Source: Strigops habroptila
Lineage: Eukaryota; Chordata; Aves; Psittaciformes; Psittacidae
Direction of reading: 5' to 3'
Assembly (NCBI RefSeq): GCF_004027225.2
Contig: NC_044282.2
Coordinates: 61,989,725 to 62,053,724, forward strand
Length of the DNA: 64,000 bases
Made by a program: the position numbers and the translations under genes. The notes beneath the pieces are model-generated. The model saw nothing but the letters and a program-made list of their open reading frames with translations. It was not told the origin of the DNA and did not search any database. Shown here piece by piece: positions 12,701 to 27,700 of this stretch. Position 1 is the first letter of the stretch; each line of letters opens with the position of its first letter.

Positions 12701-15700
12701 ACTAGAAGAGCTACTGGATTCATCTGCTGTACCCTCTCTGATGGTGGCTGGGCTCCAGGAGAGCATCAGCCTTGCATCTCACGCATGATTCACCTTGGAG
12801 TACAGCTCTAGCCCCACTCACTATTTTACATCATCATCACAGAATGGTTTGGCTTGGAAGGAACCTTCAAGATCACCTAGATACAACCCCCTGCCATGGG
12901 CAGGGACATCTTCCACTAGACCAGGTTGCTCCAAGCCCCGTCCAACCTCACCTTGAACACTGCCAGGAATGGGGCAGCTGCAGCTTGCCTGGGCAACCTG
13001 TGCCAGGGCCTCACCACTCTCACAGGGAAGAACTTCTTACTAATATCTAACCTAAACCTCCTCCTCTGTCAGGTTAAAGCCATTCCCCCTTGTCCTGTCC
13101 CTACAGGCCCTTGTCAAAAGCCCCTCTCCAGCTTTCTTGTTGGTCCTTTAGGCACTGGAAGCTGCTCTAAGGTCTCCCCGGAGCCTTCTCTTCTCCAGGC
13201 TGAACAAGCCCAGCTCTCTCAGCCTGTCTCCATAGGAGATGATTTGCCCTTAGTGAAGCCATGTTGGCTGTCACCACTCTCCTCCTTACCGTTCATGTGC
13301 CTTAGCATAGTTTCCAATAGGATCTGCTCCATGATCATGCATGCGGTGAGACTGACCAGCCTGTAGTTCTCCAGGTCTTCTTTTTTTCCCTTTTTAAAAT
13401 GGGGGTTATATTTCCCCCTTTTCCAATCAGTGGGAGCTTCACCAGACTGCCACGGCTTCTCAAATAGGATGGAGAGTGGCTTGTCCATTTCATCCACCAG
13501 TTCCCTCAAGACCCACAGATGCATCTGATCTGTTCCGTAGGTTTGTGCATGAAATCAATAAGCCAGAAATCAATGAGCCCAGGGACCATCTCTGGGCAAG
13601 CTGAGGCAGGACTGGGGACAGGCTGCACCACAACTGTGCCATGAGCCCCCTGGGCCTGGCTGCCAGTGGCGCTGCTGGGATCTGCCTGTTGCCAAGCAAC
13701 CTTAAGGCTTTTTTAAAGAAATTTTGGGAAATAGAGGAGTGCTTGACAGGAGCTGCTCTGCTGGTGCCTGTGCTGGGATCTGAGCATCCCTGAGCTGGAC
13801 CAACCTCCCTCCCGTTAGGGCTCTTATTTTCACTTTCTTGAAACAACCCCCACATCCCATGTGGCTCATAAAGCTCCTTGTGACAACAGCGAAGCCACCA
13901 GGCACTGGGTATCCACAGACATTTTCAACCAAATAACGTGTTTTATTGGGAAAAGAATCAGCACAGCTGAGCTTGGTTAAAAGAAAAGAGATTTTCATCT
14001 TTAGCAACCACCTTCATCAGCATTTCTCTTAGAAACTCAGGGGTTTGGGCATAGGGGTGGCCACCGATAGCACATCTCAATGTGACGGAGATGCCATGCC
14101 GGCCAGAAATGTGCTTATCCCTGCGGCTTCCATCTCTCTGGACCTCCATGGTCCAGCTGAGGTGCTGTTTGATCTTCAGTCCCAGTTCCTGTTTCAAATG
14201 GGATGACGTAAAATCTCCAACCTTATAAATCTCTCTGTCCTGGGCTTGGGCTCCAAGTTCTGCTGCAACTTAACTTAATTGCATTGGCTCCTTTCCCTGT
14301 GCAAATTAACTTTCTCCAACAGGCAAAAGATGCTCATGGGTGTGGGCTATACTTTAAGCTAAAATGTCTCATAGTAACAATTTGCCTTCAATAAGAAACC
14401 CTCTAACTTGACTAAGTTTTTAAACTCTCACTAGAAATGTGCTGAAAAGGAAAACTTTTTAATATCATTGTACATATGGAGTGCACAGAGTCATGTGTAT
14501 CTGCTGTATGTGCAGTATCGGCCTAGATTTTCAACCAGAATGTCATGCTTATAATTAATGGTTAGGAAACCACACGTGATATCTGTAATTTGGGGTTGAA
14601 AAGAGCCATAACTGGTGAATCTTGGCATCCGTTTTAGGGATGTTTTAAGACACCATTGGCATTCTGAGTTTGCCAGGTCCCCATGATAGCACCCAAGTCC
14701 TGACCACGCGCTAACCTTTCCACTCCGCATCCTTATTTTCTCCCCAGGAATGCCTGAGCTGGAGATCGGAGTGCCGGATCACCAGTTTGGACAGCCAGGA
14801 ATGGGGGAGCAGATGCCCTGGACGGATAACAGCATGGCAGCCATGAATCGAGCCGCACTCAATAAACCTGAAGAGTAAGTACTGCAGGGCTGGTGGCTTC
14901 CCGAGCTCTCCCAGGAGAACATCAGGATGTCCTGGCAATAGTTGCCTGGTTCAAGGAGTGTGTCCCTAGTTTGCTGCCTGCCTGGAAACCCAGCAAGGGC
15001 AGGCTGGGAAGAGCATGATTGTGCATTGCCGTACAGCAGCAGTGGTTGCTGCTGATACCATAGAAATGCTGGGACCTGGGTTGTGTAGGGTGCTACCATG
15101 TGAGAGAGGATGTCTGTTATCCCTCAAGGGACAAGCATGTGAGTAGACAAGGAAGGTGGGTTGCGGGGAGACATCTGCTCTGTCTGGACCTGAATAATCC
15201 TGTATATCCATGATGCCCCATCCTTGGAAGTGTTCAAGGCCAGGTCGGACGGGGCTTTGAGCAACCTGGTCTAGTGGAAGGTGTCCCTGCCCATGGCAGG
15301 GGGTTGAAACTGGGTGAGCTTTAAGGTCCCTTCCAACCCAAACCATTCTAAGATGATTCTAAGCTGCAGGTGCCCATGACCCCTTGCCAGTGCCAATATT
15401 TGAGTTGGTTTTCTCCAGCATCCCTTCTCACCAGGGACAGTCATGGGATCTGGAGAACCACAGAACAGTTTTATGTTTCCACGCAGTGGCAGCTCTTTGC
15501 AGTCCCCATGTGCTTGGCTTCAGCTAAAATTATTGCAGCTCTAATCCAAGGTCAAATAACTCCCTCTGGTTCTCTAACCACCTTTTTTGGGTCTATGCCT
15601 AATGGAGCAGCGAAGGGGTCATCACCTGCCCAAAGTACAACATCACTCTGTCACCAAATTCCAGTATCAACTCCTTGGTTATAAACAGGTTGGAGGAGAT

Positions 15701-18700
15701 CATAGGTCAGATGTTTTGGGATGGGAGGTCAGAAGCATGCCAGGCTGTGCTGATGGAGTGCAGTGGTCCCAGCCCTGCTGGGCAAGGAGACCCCAAAGTT
15801 CTCTCCGAAGAAGCAGCACTGGCAGCAGTGCTCATGGAGATGGATTTGATATAGATGCGGGGTGACTCCTCCTCCTCGCCCGGTGAGAGCTTCAGGTACC
15901 TGGTTTAAGAGCCAGCACTGATGAGCTCTGCATGGATCCTCTTGCCAAAGCCAGCCCTGCTGTGTGGAGAGGCAGAATTTCCTCCACTAATTGAAGTCTT
16001 TAGCAGATGAGCAAAATCTCTGTTTTCCAGTCATGAAGAAGGCACATGTAAGAGCTGTATTTGAGCAAGACAGTAGCCAAACATGTTTTTTCCCAAGGCT
16101 AAATTTGGATTAATGTCTCAAAGCTCTTCACTCAGCCCAAGAGGAGAGTGGATGAGTGCTTTGCACTGCTGCAGCCAGATCTTGGACTTCTGCTGGAAAG
16201 ACTTAGCCTCTTCTTGCTTGAAAGAGTTAAAATCCTGGTTTAACTGAGCATTTATATCAGCCCAAGCCCTTGCTGCAAAGGAGTAACTTTCCTTCTGAGT
16301 CTTGCTGGTGTCATTATTTGATCTGTGGGGCACACCTGGCAAAGGGCAGAGCTGCTAGAAAAATCAGTCTGTGTTTTAAGCTATGAACGTTCCTTAAAAT
16401 GCTGTTTATGGGGTAAAAATGACCTTACCTTACTCAGCAGCCTTGTGCTTCATGCACTGAGTCGGTCTGGCTGCCTGTAGACAATTTTGTCTCCCCAGCC
16501 AGCACAGCTGGAAGGGAGCTGGATTTTTCTTTGGGTTCACCCTTTGCAGCAGGATTATTGAGTGAGGACCCAGGTTGGTGTGGAAGGCTTGGGACCTGCG
16601 TGGGTATCAAGGAGGGAAGCGTTTGGCAGCAGCATCCTGTGAGTCCTCAGGTGGGAAAAACACTGCGTGTGGTTTTCAGGGCAGAGCCCTGTCCGAAGAC
16701 AACGTCAGAGCAATGGAGCAGCTGCATCAGACCAAAGCCCGGTGAGATGTGGAAGTAACAAATCTCACAGAGTCCCTGCCTTTGGAGAGCAGTGGTTTCA
16801 ACCACACTTTAAAATTGCAGCCCGGTTAGGGTTTTACAAGGTACTGTTTGATTTTCTCAGCATTGAAGGGGGAGAAAGCAAGGAAAACCATGCCGTGTGG
16901 TGGGAATTCCCATGGCTCCATCGGCTCCCTACAGCAAGGTTGGTCTCTCCACACAGTGGAGACGATCTGACAGCAAGATGAGAGGTAGAGGGTCACTTGT
17001 CCTGGTGAGCCTCTGTTCCTCCTGAATTAGTGTTTCCGGGCATGGGTGCTTCCTACCAGAGGTGGTGGGCAGAGGCAGCACTGGAAGAAACTGGTTCCCA
17101 GCTCAGTTCCTTCTCATATCTTCAGTAGCTGTAGGTCTGGTGGAGCATCATGGGTGAGACCTGCCTTGGCAGCACCTTGGTGGGCTCTAAACACTTCCAC
17201 TAGTGGCATGGTGATCAGCTACAAAACCCCGCTTCTGCTGCAGCCAAGAGAAGAGGTTCTGCTGGGGAAAAGCCTCTGGACTTGGTCCTCAAGATGTGCA
17301 GACATGCTCCAGCTCAGGAGGACACGCTCGTCGTGGGACATGTCGATGATCCCAGCAGCTGCCTGTCCACATGATGGAGACCACAGTCGGAACAGTCAGA
17401 CAGAGCCTTTGGACGGCAGATGTTACAGGACCAAGAAATATGTTCAGCTAATATCAAACCAGAAGAGCTTTTGCTTTGGGGGTTGTAAAGGTTTCCTAGC
17501 TGGGAGGTTCATGTTAGCTGGAGGTGGGCTAAGGTCCTGGCCTTGTTTAAGGAGCTGGTGGTACCAAGATCTCCCAGTACTGTGTGTCCTGGGGAACGGG
17601 AGCTTCCATTTTGAATTCTCCCATTCCCCAAATCCTCCAATGCCTTTGCCTCTTGACCAAGTGGGACAACTGCAACATCCCCTCTCTTGTGTCCCAAGCA
17701 TAAGTGCTGCTGTGTCTTCTTGAGAAGAGGCACAACTTGGACCGGGTCCAAAGCTCCTCAAAGGAAGTCCAGGTCACCGTTCTCTCACACGTTCCTCTAA
17801 TCCCCCAAGGTCAAACATGCCACCCAGGGCCCGATTCGGTTGCCTCATGCTGTGCCATCTGAGATGCCTGAGGTTTCCAGGCCGTCTGTGCAGGGCTGGA
17901 GAGCTGCAGCCTTTTGGAACAGTGCTTGAAGGCCATGCCAGGGAGATGTTTTACAGGACGTCAAGCAACATCTGACACCATCTCTGCAAGCAGATGAATT
18001 TATCCTCCTCACTGCAGGCAGAATCAGAGTTTTCACCTTAAAGAAAGCCTGAAGGGTTGTGGTGGGTAGAAAACCTTTACAACACCAAGCCTATAGGACT
18101 GAGGACATGATGCACAGGGTCCAGGATCTCCTCTGCTCACCAGTCAGCTGCCTGGAGCCTCATCTGAACCCCACCATGGCATGGAGCTGGAGGAGAGGAG
18201 GAGCGAGGAAAGCTCTACAAGCTGGATTGGGCTGCAAAGCAGGACGTGCTGGAGGTTTATTTGCTACATAAAGGTATTATCCCCATAATCTCTTTATAAA
18301 CCAACTTTTGCCATGCATGCAGAAGACCAGCATAGGCTGAAGAAATGGTGCCAACCTGAATTTTAACTCTAGCTGCCTGTTAATTTGGAACAGAAGCCTG
18401 TCCCCTCTTTCCTCTGCAAGAACGATGTCTGTGCAGCAAACTTTGTCCTCCAGCCTTGGCACTGGAATACTGGGTTTGATAAAACAGCAAGTAGCAGGGA
18501 CCTTGGCTGTGGAGTGAAACTAGCCCTGCTTTTCACCTCTGTCTCCCCGCTTCCCTCTCCGCTCCCGCTCTGCAATTTAAGAAGTCCCAATGCTGAGTTT
18601 TCTTTTCCCTGGATTAGGCTGCGTGTGTTGGCTGCAGCGGTCTCGGTCAGATTGGCTTCAGTTCCTTACTGTACATCTGGTCCTCATCTGGAGCTAAAAG

Positions 18701-21700
18701 GATAAACATGTCTGCTGCTTGGGAACTGCTGGCATGTTCGAGCCCTCGCCTTGGTGCCTCTCTGCGAGCGTGATGTGCCACGGCTCTTCATCCTGACAGA
18801 CCCAGCAAATCCGATTGACTCCAATTAGTCACATCATTGGAATGTCTCTCATTACATACTAATCTTATTCCCAAAGAATATTGAGCGAGCTTTGCAGAAA
18901 TTGTATTTTTGCAGCCCAAAGGTTCCCCTTTGCCTTCAGCTGCTTTGCTTCCAGCTGCTCCAGCTCTGTCCAAGCCTCCCCGCTTTTGTGCCTGCAGAAG
19001 TTTCGCTCTGCCTCCTGCTGTCCTGCCCAAAACGCCTGTTGGGAGCAAAGCCTGCAAAAGTACTAAACTTTTCTTCCCAAACCTCACTGAAATGCTGCCC
19101 AGACTTTGTTTTGTGGAGAGGTTCATCCTTACAAGCAGGTTTTGACACAGGGCTTGAGCTTGTGTGCGCTCAGCTGGTTTCAGAGCCAGGGGATGGGGCT
19201 GCATGGTGCAAACCTGTGGGTTTGCATGGTGCAGCAGGGTGGAAGCGAGTCCCCACGGCTGCAGGGACTGTGTCGCTCGAGCATCTCCCAGCTCAACCTT
19301 CTCTCTGCTTCACAAACCTTAACGTGCCTCCTCTTGACTTCTCTCTGCAGCCAGTGCATCACCTCGCAGCTGGACGAGCTCCTATGTCCTCCCACCACAC
19401 CGGAGGGGCGGAATGATGAGAAAGCCCTGCTCGAGCAGCTCGTCTCCTTCCTCAGCGGCAAGGACGAGACAGAGCTGGCTGAGCTGGATCGAGCTCTGGG
19501 GATCGACAAACTGGTCCAGGTAAAGACAGACCCACTCATGAGACCTCCTGGAGGTCATATATGGGGCCAGATGTGAGGCTTGACATGAGTGTGGAGGAGG
19601 ATTTCCAACATCTGTTAAGGCCAGATGTGAGTGGGAACACACGAGTGCATCAGATTCAGAGATGATACTTAACACCATGCCGTTCTCTCCCCCCGCGCCA
19701 AAAAAGCTGGAAAACAGCCCCATGAAATACAATATCTCACTTCTCTGCTTTTCAAACTCCATCCCCCATGAGAACCAGCAGCCTGGCAGAGAGGCGGCCG
19801 AGCAGTTTCAGCCCTGGGTGGCTCATGTAACAGGGAGAGCTGGCAGGCTGTCCCGCTTCTCCACCTTACCAGGGGGATTAGGGCACAGAGGAGCCTTCCA
19901 GCTGGAATCCCACAGCCTGGGATTCCTGAGCCTGGGTTGTGCTGCCTAATAATATATCTAATGGCCTCGCTGGTATGAAACCGTGCAGCCCTTACTATCA
20001 AGATTGGCTTACAGTGCAGCTGCCCTTCTGTCTCGGGTTGAACTGCAGGGAAAACCTACAAAAATAAGGTTTGCTTTTACTTGGATAGTGCTGGGGCCCC
20101 AGTTCCCACAGCTGAACTGCAGTGGAGGCTCCCTCTTTGCAGATACCCATTGGGGAAGATGCCTCGGAAGGGTCCAGGATTTCGTGAATAACAGGGCATG
20201 GCAGGGGGAGGAAGCTGGCTGCAGGGGAGCTCATAAGGCACATGGAAAATGAGGTGGATCGCTTGGGACTTGTCTTCAAGCGGTTTCTTTTTCCTTGTCC
20301 CGTAGCACTCACACACTCGCACACATGCTTTTTCCAAAACAAGAAACAGAATCAAAAGCCTGTTGATAAATGGGATGTCCTAAGAAAGAAGCTTCTCAGA
20401 GCAAATCCCTCTGACTGCTCTGGGCCTGACCCTGCATCGTTTGAGCCCGGAGGTGGCAAATCAACTCCTGCAGCCCCAGCGGGATGCCATGTGTTGCACC
20501 ACTGCGAGGGTTTATCTTTTCATTGTCGATTTGAGGGACCTGAAAGTGAGTTGATTCCCGACTCAGGTATTTCCCACATCCTTTTCTCAAGGCTGTGCCT
20601 CCAAAATCACCACCTGCCCTTTTTTATTTGTGAAAGTTAGGGGTAGGGATTTCAGCCTTGCATCAGAGATGCTCTTGCCAAAGATGCAGCTGCAACAGCT
20701 CAGTGTTTTCACAAGGGTTTTGCAGACTCAGCTGGCACAGCTCCCCAGCAACCCTTTCCTGCACCAGACAGGCTCCAGCAGCATCGGACCACTGGATTGA
20801 GATGCCCTCAGATGGCCCCTGATGCTGCCAAGCATCCCCACACCAATCTGGCACTTCCCCTGCCAAGGAGCACCCAGCTTGGGGGGGATTATCTCATGTT
20901 TGGACCCTGACCCAGCTTTTCTCCCATCCAGGGATCATTTAATTAATGGGAATCTTGGGCTTTTTCCATGGCTTCGGCTGAACCTCAGAAATATTTTGAA
21001 TAGTTCTATGAAATATTTGCTTGAAATACATCTTTAGAGAAACAACATGTCAGCATAAAGGCATCTTTGGGAAGAAAACATGTTGGTAGTTCCCCTCCAG
21101 ACTGTGTTCTTGGCAGGTAGGGGTTCACATCCCCTGACTTCACCAAACCCATTGTCTTCTCCATGGTGGGATGGGGTGCTGGATTGTTCCACACCCAGTT
21201 TAACCAAGAGGGAGCTGGAAACTGGGTAGTCTGGGGAGAGAAGAGTAAAAAAACCTCATTTCAACAGGTCTGTCATTTCTGACCATTGCCGGGTGCTGGT
21301 TTATGTCCTAGTATCCAGTCCTTGAACTGTATAAGCTCTATCTAATTGATCCTAAGCAATAGATTTTTCCCCACCACCATTCCCATATCCTCATCCCTGC
21401 CTTCAAGCCTCAGTCCTTTGATGAGCACCATCTGCCCAAATACCAAAGGCAGTGGGATTTGGGGACATGTTGTGTGTGTGGTTTCTCTTAACGCAGTTTT
21501 CTCTTAATTGGCAGGACTCGGATTCAGGCTTCTGGCTCCGAGTTGTTACTGCTCCATGGGTTCATAGCTCAAACAGCACATTTCTCTGCCTGAGCCAAGC
21601 TAGAGCAGTGCAGAATATCTTCTTATCGTGATCCGCTGGTGTGGAAATTATCTTCTGGCTGTAAAATGGATCATTTGTATAGGAATGGCTGTACCACAGA

Positions 21701-24700
21701 CCGAAAGGTCCTGTCTCCCATTGGAGCCTAGCAAAGGATGTCTGTGAGCAGGGCAGGAAGATAGCTGTGCTTCGCATGAGTGCTCCCAGTCCTGGGGGTC
21801 CATGGTTCCCACTCTTGGATATGGCTGTGTCCAAGGTGCTCTTGGGACAGGTGGAACCCTCTGCCTCCAGCTGAGCCTCTGAACGGCACAAAAATAGGAA
21901 AGGAGAGAGAGCACAAACTATTTCCCATGGCCACTATGATGCTCTAAGGGCTGGAGCACCTTTGCGATGGAGACAGGCTGAAAGAGCTGGGCTGGATCAG
22001 CCTGGAGAAGAGGAGGCTCCGGGGAGACCTTTGAGCAGCTTCCAGTGCCTGAAGGGGCTGACAAGAAATCTGGAGAGGGGCTTTTGACAAGGGCCTGTAG
22101 GGACAGGACAAGGGGGAATGGCTTTAACCTGACAGAGGGGAGATTGAGATGAGATCTTAGGCAGAAGTTCTTCCCTGTGAGGGTGGTGAGGCCTTGGCAC
22201 AGGGTGCCCAGAGAAGGTGTGGTGGGGCTCTGAGCAACCTGGTCTAGTGGAAGGTGTCCCTGCCTGTGGCAGGGGGTTTGGGACTGGATGATCTTTAAGG
22301 TCGTTTCCAACCCAAATCATCCTATGATTCTGTGATTCAGGTCGATCCTCCAAGCCTTCGGGTCTGTCCAACCAGGCCTGCTGCTGTCTGGAGCCCAGAT
22401 GAGCAGTGCTAGCAGACCCTGCAGGAAGGCAGAGGAAGGCAGCATCACCTACACTACCCTGAAACCGCCCACCAGCCCAGGGGGATGAGCCCTGAACCTT
22501 CTTAAAAGCCTGGCCTTGGTCTTTGCTCCCAAGCAAGCCAAAAGAAATTATTTCCATGCCTCTAAGGTTTGCCAAGCCCCAGGGAGTGGGTGTTTAATGT
22601 CCTCCTTGATGCAGCACTTGCACTCACTCCAGCTGGAGCCTGGCCCAGGGGATGAGGGTTCCAGGCAGCAGCATCCTTATGAGCTAGCTGCCCCATGCTG
22701 GACACATCCTCATCCCCTCTGAGCTCTCACAGAAGAGGTCGGTGTTTGGTGGAGCTCCAAAGTGATGCTTTCTCCCCCTTTGCCTTCACCAGGGCGGTGG
22801 GCTGGAAGCCCTGACGGAGCGGTTCCAGCCCCAACAAGCCACCCCACCACTCATGATGGAGCAGAAACCTGGCATGTACCCCCAGCCTTACTCCTCCGCC
22901 TCTCCCACCACCAACCTCCCCGGCGCCTTCCCCGGCATGGTGAGGCAGAAGCCATCCTTTGGACCCATGCCGGTGCAGGTACCACCGCCCCGCGGCGCCT
23001 TCCCCACCAACATGGCCATGCAGCCCCGGCAGACGCTCAACAGACCCCCGACGGCCCCCAACCAGCTGCGACTTCAGCTGCAGCAGCGGCTGCAGGGGCA
23101 GCAGCAGGTAATTCTTCCCCCTCCACATCGCAGGGCCGTGGGCAGGGGGATGGAGGAACCCTCGGTCCTGCCTGCAGCCCAGGCAGCCCAGTGGAAAGGG
23201 GTTGGATAGGTGGGAAGCTCATGCACTGGAGTTTTGATGATGTCCCTGGGTGTTTTTTTCTCCCCTCCAGCTGATCCATCAAAACCGGCAGGCGATCCTC
23301 AACCAGTTTGCAGCCAATTCCCCTGTGGGCATCAACATGCGGGCAGGGATGCAGCAGCAGATGACACCGCAGGTGAGAGGAATGTGGGATGGTCCTCCAG
23401 ATGGGAAAAATGGGGGGTTAATCCCATGCCCCCTCTCTTAGCACAGCCTGGCTCACTCCTCTCTGTTGTTAACGGGAAAGAGAAATTCTCCTGCATGTAG
23501 AGAGGTGGCTACAAAACGGGCTGCTGTGGGTTGGGTTTATCTTCTTCACCCTTATTCCAGCTCCTCCACCTGCTTAAGGTATGAATACTTCATTAGTGCT
23601 TAGAGAAGGACGTGCTAATGTGTTTCCTTGAGAAGGAGCTTTAGGAAATAGGTGCCATCCTTTAAATACCAGAATCTCTAGTGAATCTTCTTAATGATCC
23701 TGCAAATCTCCAGGCCCTTAAAGTTCTTATTTGGCTTCTAATAAAGTGGATAAAACAGCTTCTGGATGTGAGAAGTTGATAAGTGCAAACAAGTTCTGGT
23801 GACTTTATTCCAGTCAGAATGGAGAAGCTTCTGCGTTTGGGGAAGTGGTGTGACATCCCTAATGAGCTGTGGGGAGCATTAGTGATAGAGAAGGGGTCTG
23901 AATGATTCCTGTTGTAGCTCCGATTTCAGCTGCTGATGCCTCTGTCAGGCTTTTTAAGGTGATCAATTCTAACACATCTGGCTCCGCCATAGGGGCAATG
24001 AGCCCATGGTGATGGATAAGCTTGTGGAATGGTGGGGGGTTTTTAACATCTCACAACCAAAAGAGTTGAAGTGAGGGATCCCAGGCTCTGGTCTGTGGGA
24101 GTATCCCGGTGAGGGCACAAAGGAGTCCTGGAGCAGAGAGGGGTGGTTGGTAGCAGCCAGGTGACTGAGAGCCTGTTTTCCCAGCTCAGGTGGTGCTCCC
24201 ACTCCTGGAGCTTTGCCATTCAACACATGCAGAGGCTGATCTTTAACACCTCCAACCTGCTCTGCCCTGCAAATGAGCCAGTTCACAGCATTCTGGGGCT
24301 TTTCCAGCTTTCCTTGCAAAGGGAGGACAGGCTCCCCGAGCTGGAGAAGGGGAGCACCTGCGGCTGGGGGTGTTCTGAGCCATCTGCCAGAACTGGAGGG
24401 TGATAACCGGGGCATCCCCCTTCCTTCCCCGCAGCCTCCCCTCAATGCGCAGATGCTGGCCCAGCGGCAGCGCGAGCTCTACAGCCAGCAGCACCGGCAG
24501 CGGCAGCTCATGCAGCAGCGAGCCATCCTGATGAGACAGCAAAGCTTCGGAAACAACCTCCCGCCCTCCGCCGGGCTCCCAGTACAGATCGGAGCCGCTC
24601 GCTTGCCCCAGGCACCCCCACAGCAGTTCCCTTACCCCCCAAACTACGGTACAACCCCGGGAAACCCTCCCACCTCCACCAGCCCCTTCTCGCCGCTAGC

Positions 24701-27700
24701 ATCCAACCCCGAGGCCGCCGCGCTGGCTAACCGCAGCAGCATGGTGAACAGGGGGATGATGGGCGGCGTCGGAGGGCAGTTCGGCGCCGGGATGACCCCC
24801 CAGATGCAGCAGAACATCTTCCAGTATTCAGGATCGGGTACGTTGATCGGTTGGTTGCACTGGAAAGCCATCCGGCTTCATCCCCAGCCATCTCACCCAG
24901 CCTGCGTGCTGGCCTGCTCTCTGGTTTCCACCTCCCAAGGGGGCCTTTTCTGGTTGAATCTCAAAAAAAAACCCAACAGCTATTGTTTGGGAAAATAATT
25001 CCACAACTTTTTCCTTGGAAAAACTGCAAGGCAGTCCTCTAAATTTCCCTTCCTGAAATATCTGTGCTCTAAAAAAAGCCAAAGCCTAGCTGGGATGGCT
25101 GAAATTAGCTGCAGGCATCTTATGCCTCTTGTGTGGGCACCAAGCTCCTGAGAGATGAGCCAGTACAGATGGGCACTGTCTTGAACGTCCTCACAGTGAA
25201 GCACCACTGACGAGTAGAAAAAACTATTCAGTGGCTGCGATAGCCCTGCAGGAACCCCCTTTGGCATCATCTCATCATTACCCTGGCTATTTTCCAGCCA
25301 GGTGTGATGCTAAAGAGGAACACCTGCTGATGGAAACCACTTGAGGGGGGTTTCCCTGCTCCTTCATCCCTGAAATATTTGCATTTGAGCAATACAGCTG
25401 CTCAAAATGAAAACCAGAGACTGCGAGACCGAAAGTCACGGCTGATGCTTCTGGTTTGATGCCAGCAGTTGCGAGGGAGGAGGAGGGAATCAGGGCTGAG
25501 GGCATGGGTCTGGCCACCGCTGACACTGTCTGTCCTTCCCCAGGCATGGGTCAGCAAAGTGAACCCGCCTTTGCTCCATCACTCAGCCCCAGCAGCCCCC
25601 TGATGTCACCCCAGCTCCCTCCTTCGCAAAGCCCCATGCTGCAGCCGGCTCCGCCAACACCAGGCTACCAGTCGCCTGACATGAAGACCTGGCAGCAAGG
25701 AGCCATGGGGAATAGCAAGTAAGATCATGGTGGGGTTAACCTGGAGCACACGGGTCACACACACACACACGCAGAGGAGGTGGCACAGTGACACTGAGGT
25801 GATGATCACCCCCTTGCAGGGGCAGTGGTGCCTAAGGGGACACCTGGCTGAGGACACTTGCTGAGCTCAGGCTGTGTTCTCCCACCATGACATACTCCAA
25901 AAGTCACCATAAACCCAGGCTCTTGTCTTTGCCTCAGCTTGGAGGCAGCCAGAAGCCCCCAGTGTTTAAATGAATGAGCGTTTGTGTTGAGGAAGACATG
26001 AAGCATGTCTTTCATTTTTAATTAAACAAGTGGCTTAATTATGTCTCATGAAAGTGGCCTTAGAAAGCACAGCAATAAATCAAATCAAGACCAGCAGTCC
26101 CAAGTCACTGCATGACCCTCCTAAGATGTGCCCAGCTTTAACTTATGGAAGAGTCACCAGACTTGTTGCCTTTTTTGCATGAGTCAGGTTTGAGCTTCAG
26201 ATCTCCAGAAATGGGGCAGAGGGGGAAACACAAAAGCTCACGTGGGGTGCCTTGCTTTGTGCCTTGGATCTGTCCAGATAACCCAGCCAGCCTGCCCTGG
26301 TCCAGCGGCACAGAGCGGGAGGTTTACTGGGCTGGATGGAATGAAATGGGAGCTCTGTTGGAGCTGGGATGCTTCATGCTTTGCGATGGAGAGCGTCCCT
26401 CTGCCTGGAGCAGCTGTGGGGATGGTTGGGTGTTGAGGAGGGCACTGGAAGGAGCGTGAAGGGGTGAACTCAGTGTCACATCAACCGGGGCTTTGCGTCT
26501 GTCTGACCTTTAATGCAGCCCAAAGCCCCATAACAATCCCTCTCTTGGCACTGGTGTTCCACCAGCTCTACCCCATCACACTGAGGAGCCTCCTGCTACA
26601 GTGGGAGCAGAGGGTGGATGTCTCTGCAGTGGCCACCTCCCTTCCTCCAGCCTCCATGGTTCATGTCAGCAGCACCTCCAATGTCCCCCTGTCACTCCCA
26701 TTGTCCCGAGGACCAGCAGGGCTCCTGCCCACTCCACTGGCTCTCTGCCACGGGCACTCTTGGCATTCACCAAGAGGCAGGCCTGCTACTGTGGCAGCTC
26801 AGGCCACCCCAGGGGCTCAGCCCACACCTCGAGATGCTTCTCCCCACCACGTACACCCAGGTAATGCTTTTTTCTCCCTCCCTCAGCGTATTCAGCCAAG
26901 CGGGGCAGAGCCAGCCGGCGCCTGCTCAGCAGGGCATGTACAACAACATGAGCATCACTGTCTCCATGGCCGGAGGAAACACCAACGTCCAGAACATGAA
27001 CCCCATGGCTGGACAGATGCAGATGAACTCACTGCAGATGCCTGGGATGAACTCCATGTGCTCGGAACAGGTCAGTTCCATGTCATTCCTGCCCCTGGGA
27101 TGCTGAGCCAGCTCACAGGGGTTTAGCATTCACCCCTCTGGCCCTAGGGGTCTGAGTGTCCAAAGGGAAAGCAGCAAAGGTCTGCCTGTCTGTGCTGGCA
27201 TTGCCACTGTGCTAGATCCCAGGACCACCAGTGTGTCCCCTGTGTCCTCAAGCAGTGCAGGGCTGTGCCAAGCATCTCCCACACCTGCAGCCCTTGCCGT
27301 GGGCAAGGTGGGTGTGTTTGCAGCCATGCATCCCTGAGCTGTAAAAACTGGGACTGGGGAATAGAAATGGTTGGATATGGGACCTTTTGCAAGATCCTCC
27401 CCAGGCCAGACTGAGATGCCTCCAACTTTTTTAGCTGCTGGGGTTTGTCTCACCACCATTAAGCTCCTGGCCTGTTGGTTTTATGCAGGACTTTGTGGGC
27501 TCCAGCTTGCAGCCTCCCTGGGGAGAAGCCAAAGGGCTCGGCAAGGAAGAGGGCTGGTCCCTCCCATGAGCTGGCCGCAGTGCACAGGCTGAGCTGGCGG
27601 CATTTGCCCCTCTCACTGAGCAGTTGGGTGGCATTTCACACTCCCTGGGGGTGAGATGCCCCCAGAGCCAGCAGTGGCACCAGGCAAAGGTTCAGAAAGT

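Larger units (their letters stand above)
7747..14747 (+). other. NCOA1: NCOA1 intron, 7 kb with CR1 copies
   Basis: Exon 7563-7746 ends one base into an Arg codon, with donor GTATGT. The acceptor ends at 14747. Four CR1 fragments sit inside (8010-8482, 9098-9430, 11348-11775 on +; 12835-13545 on -). The remainder is unique sequence in which I see no exon. Confidence 0.85.
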
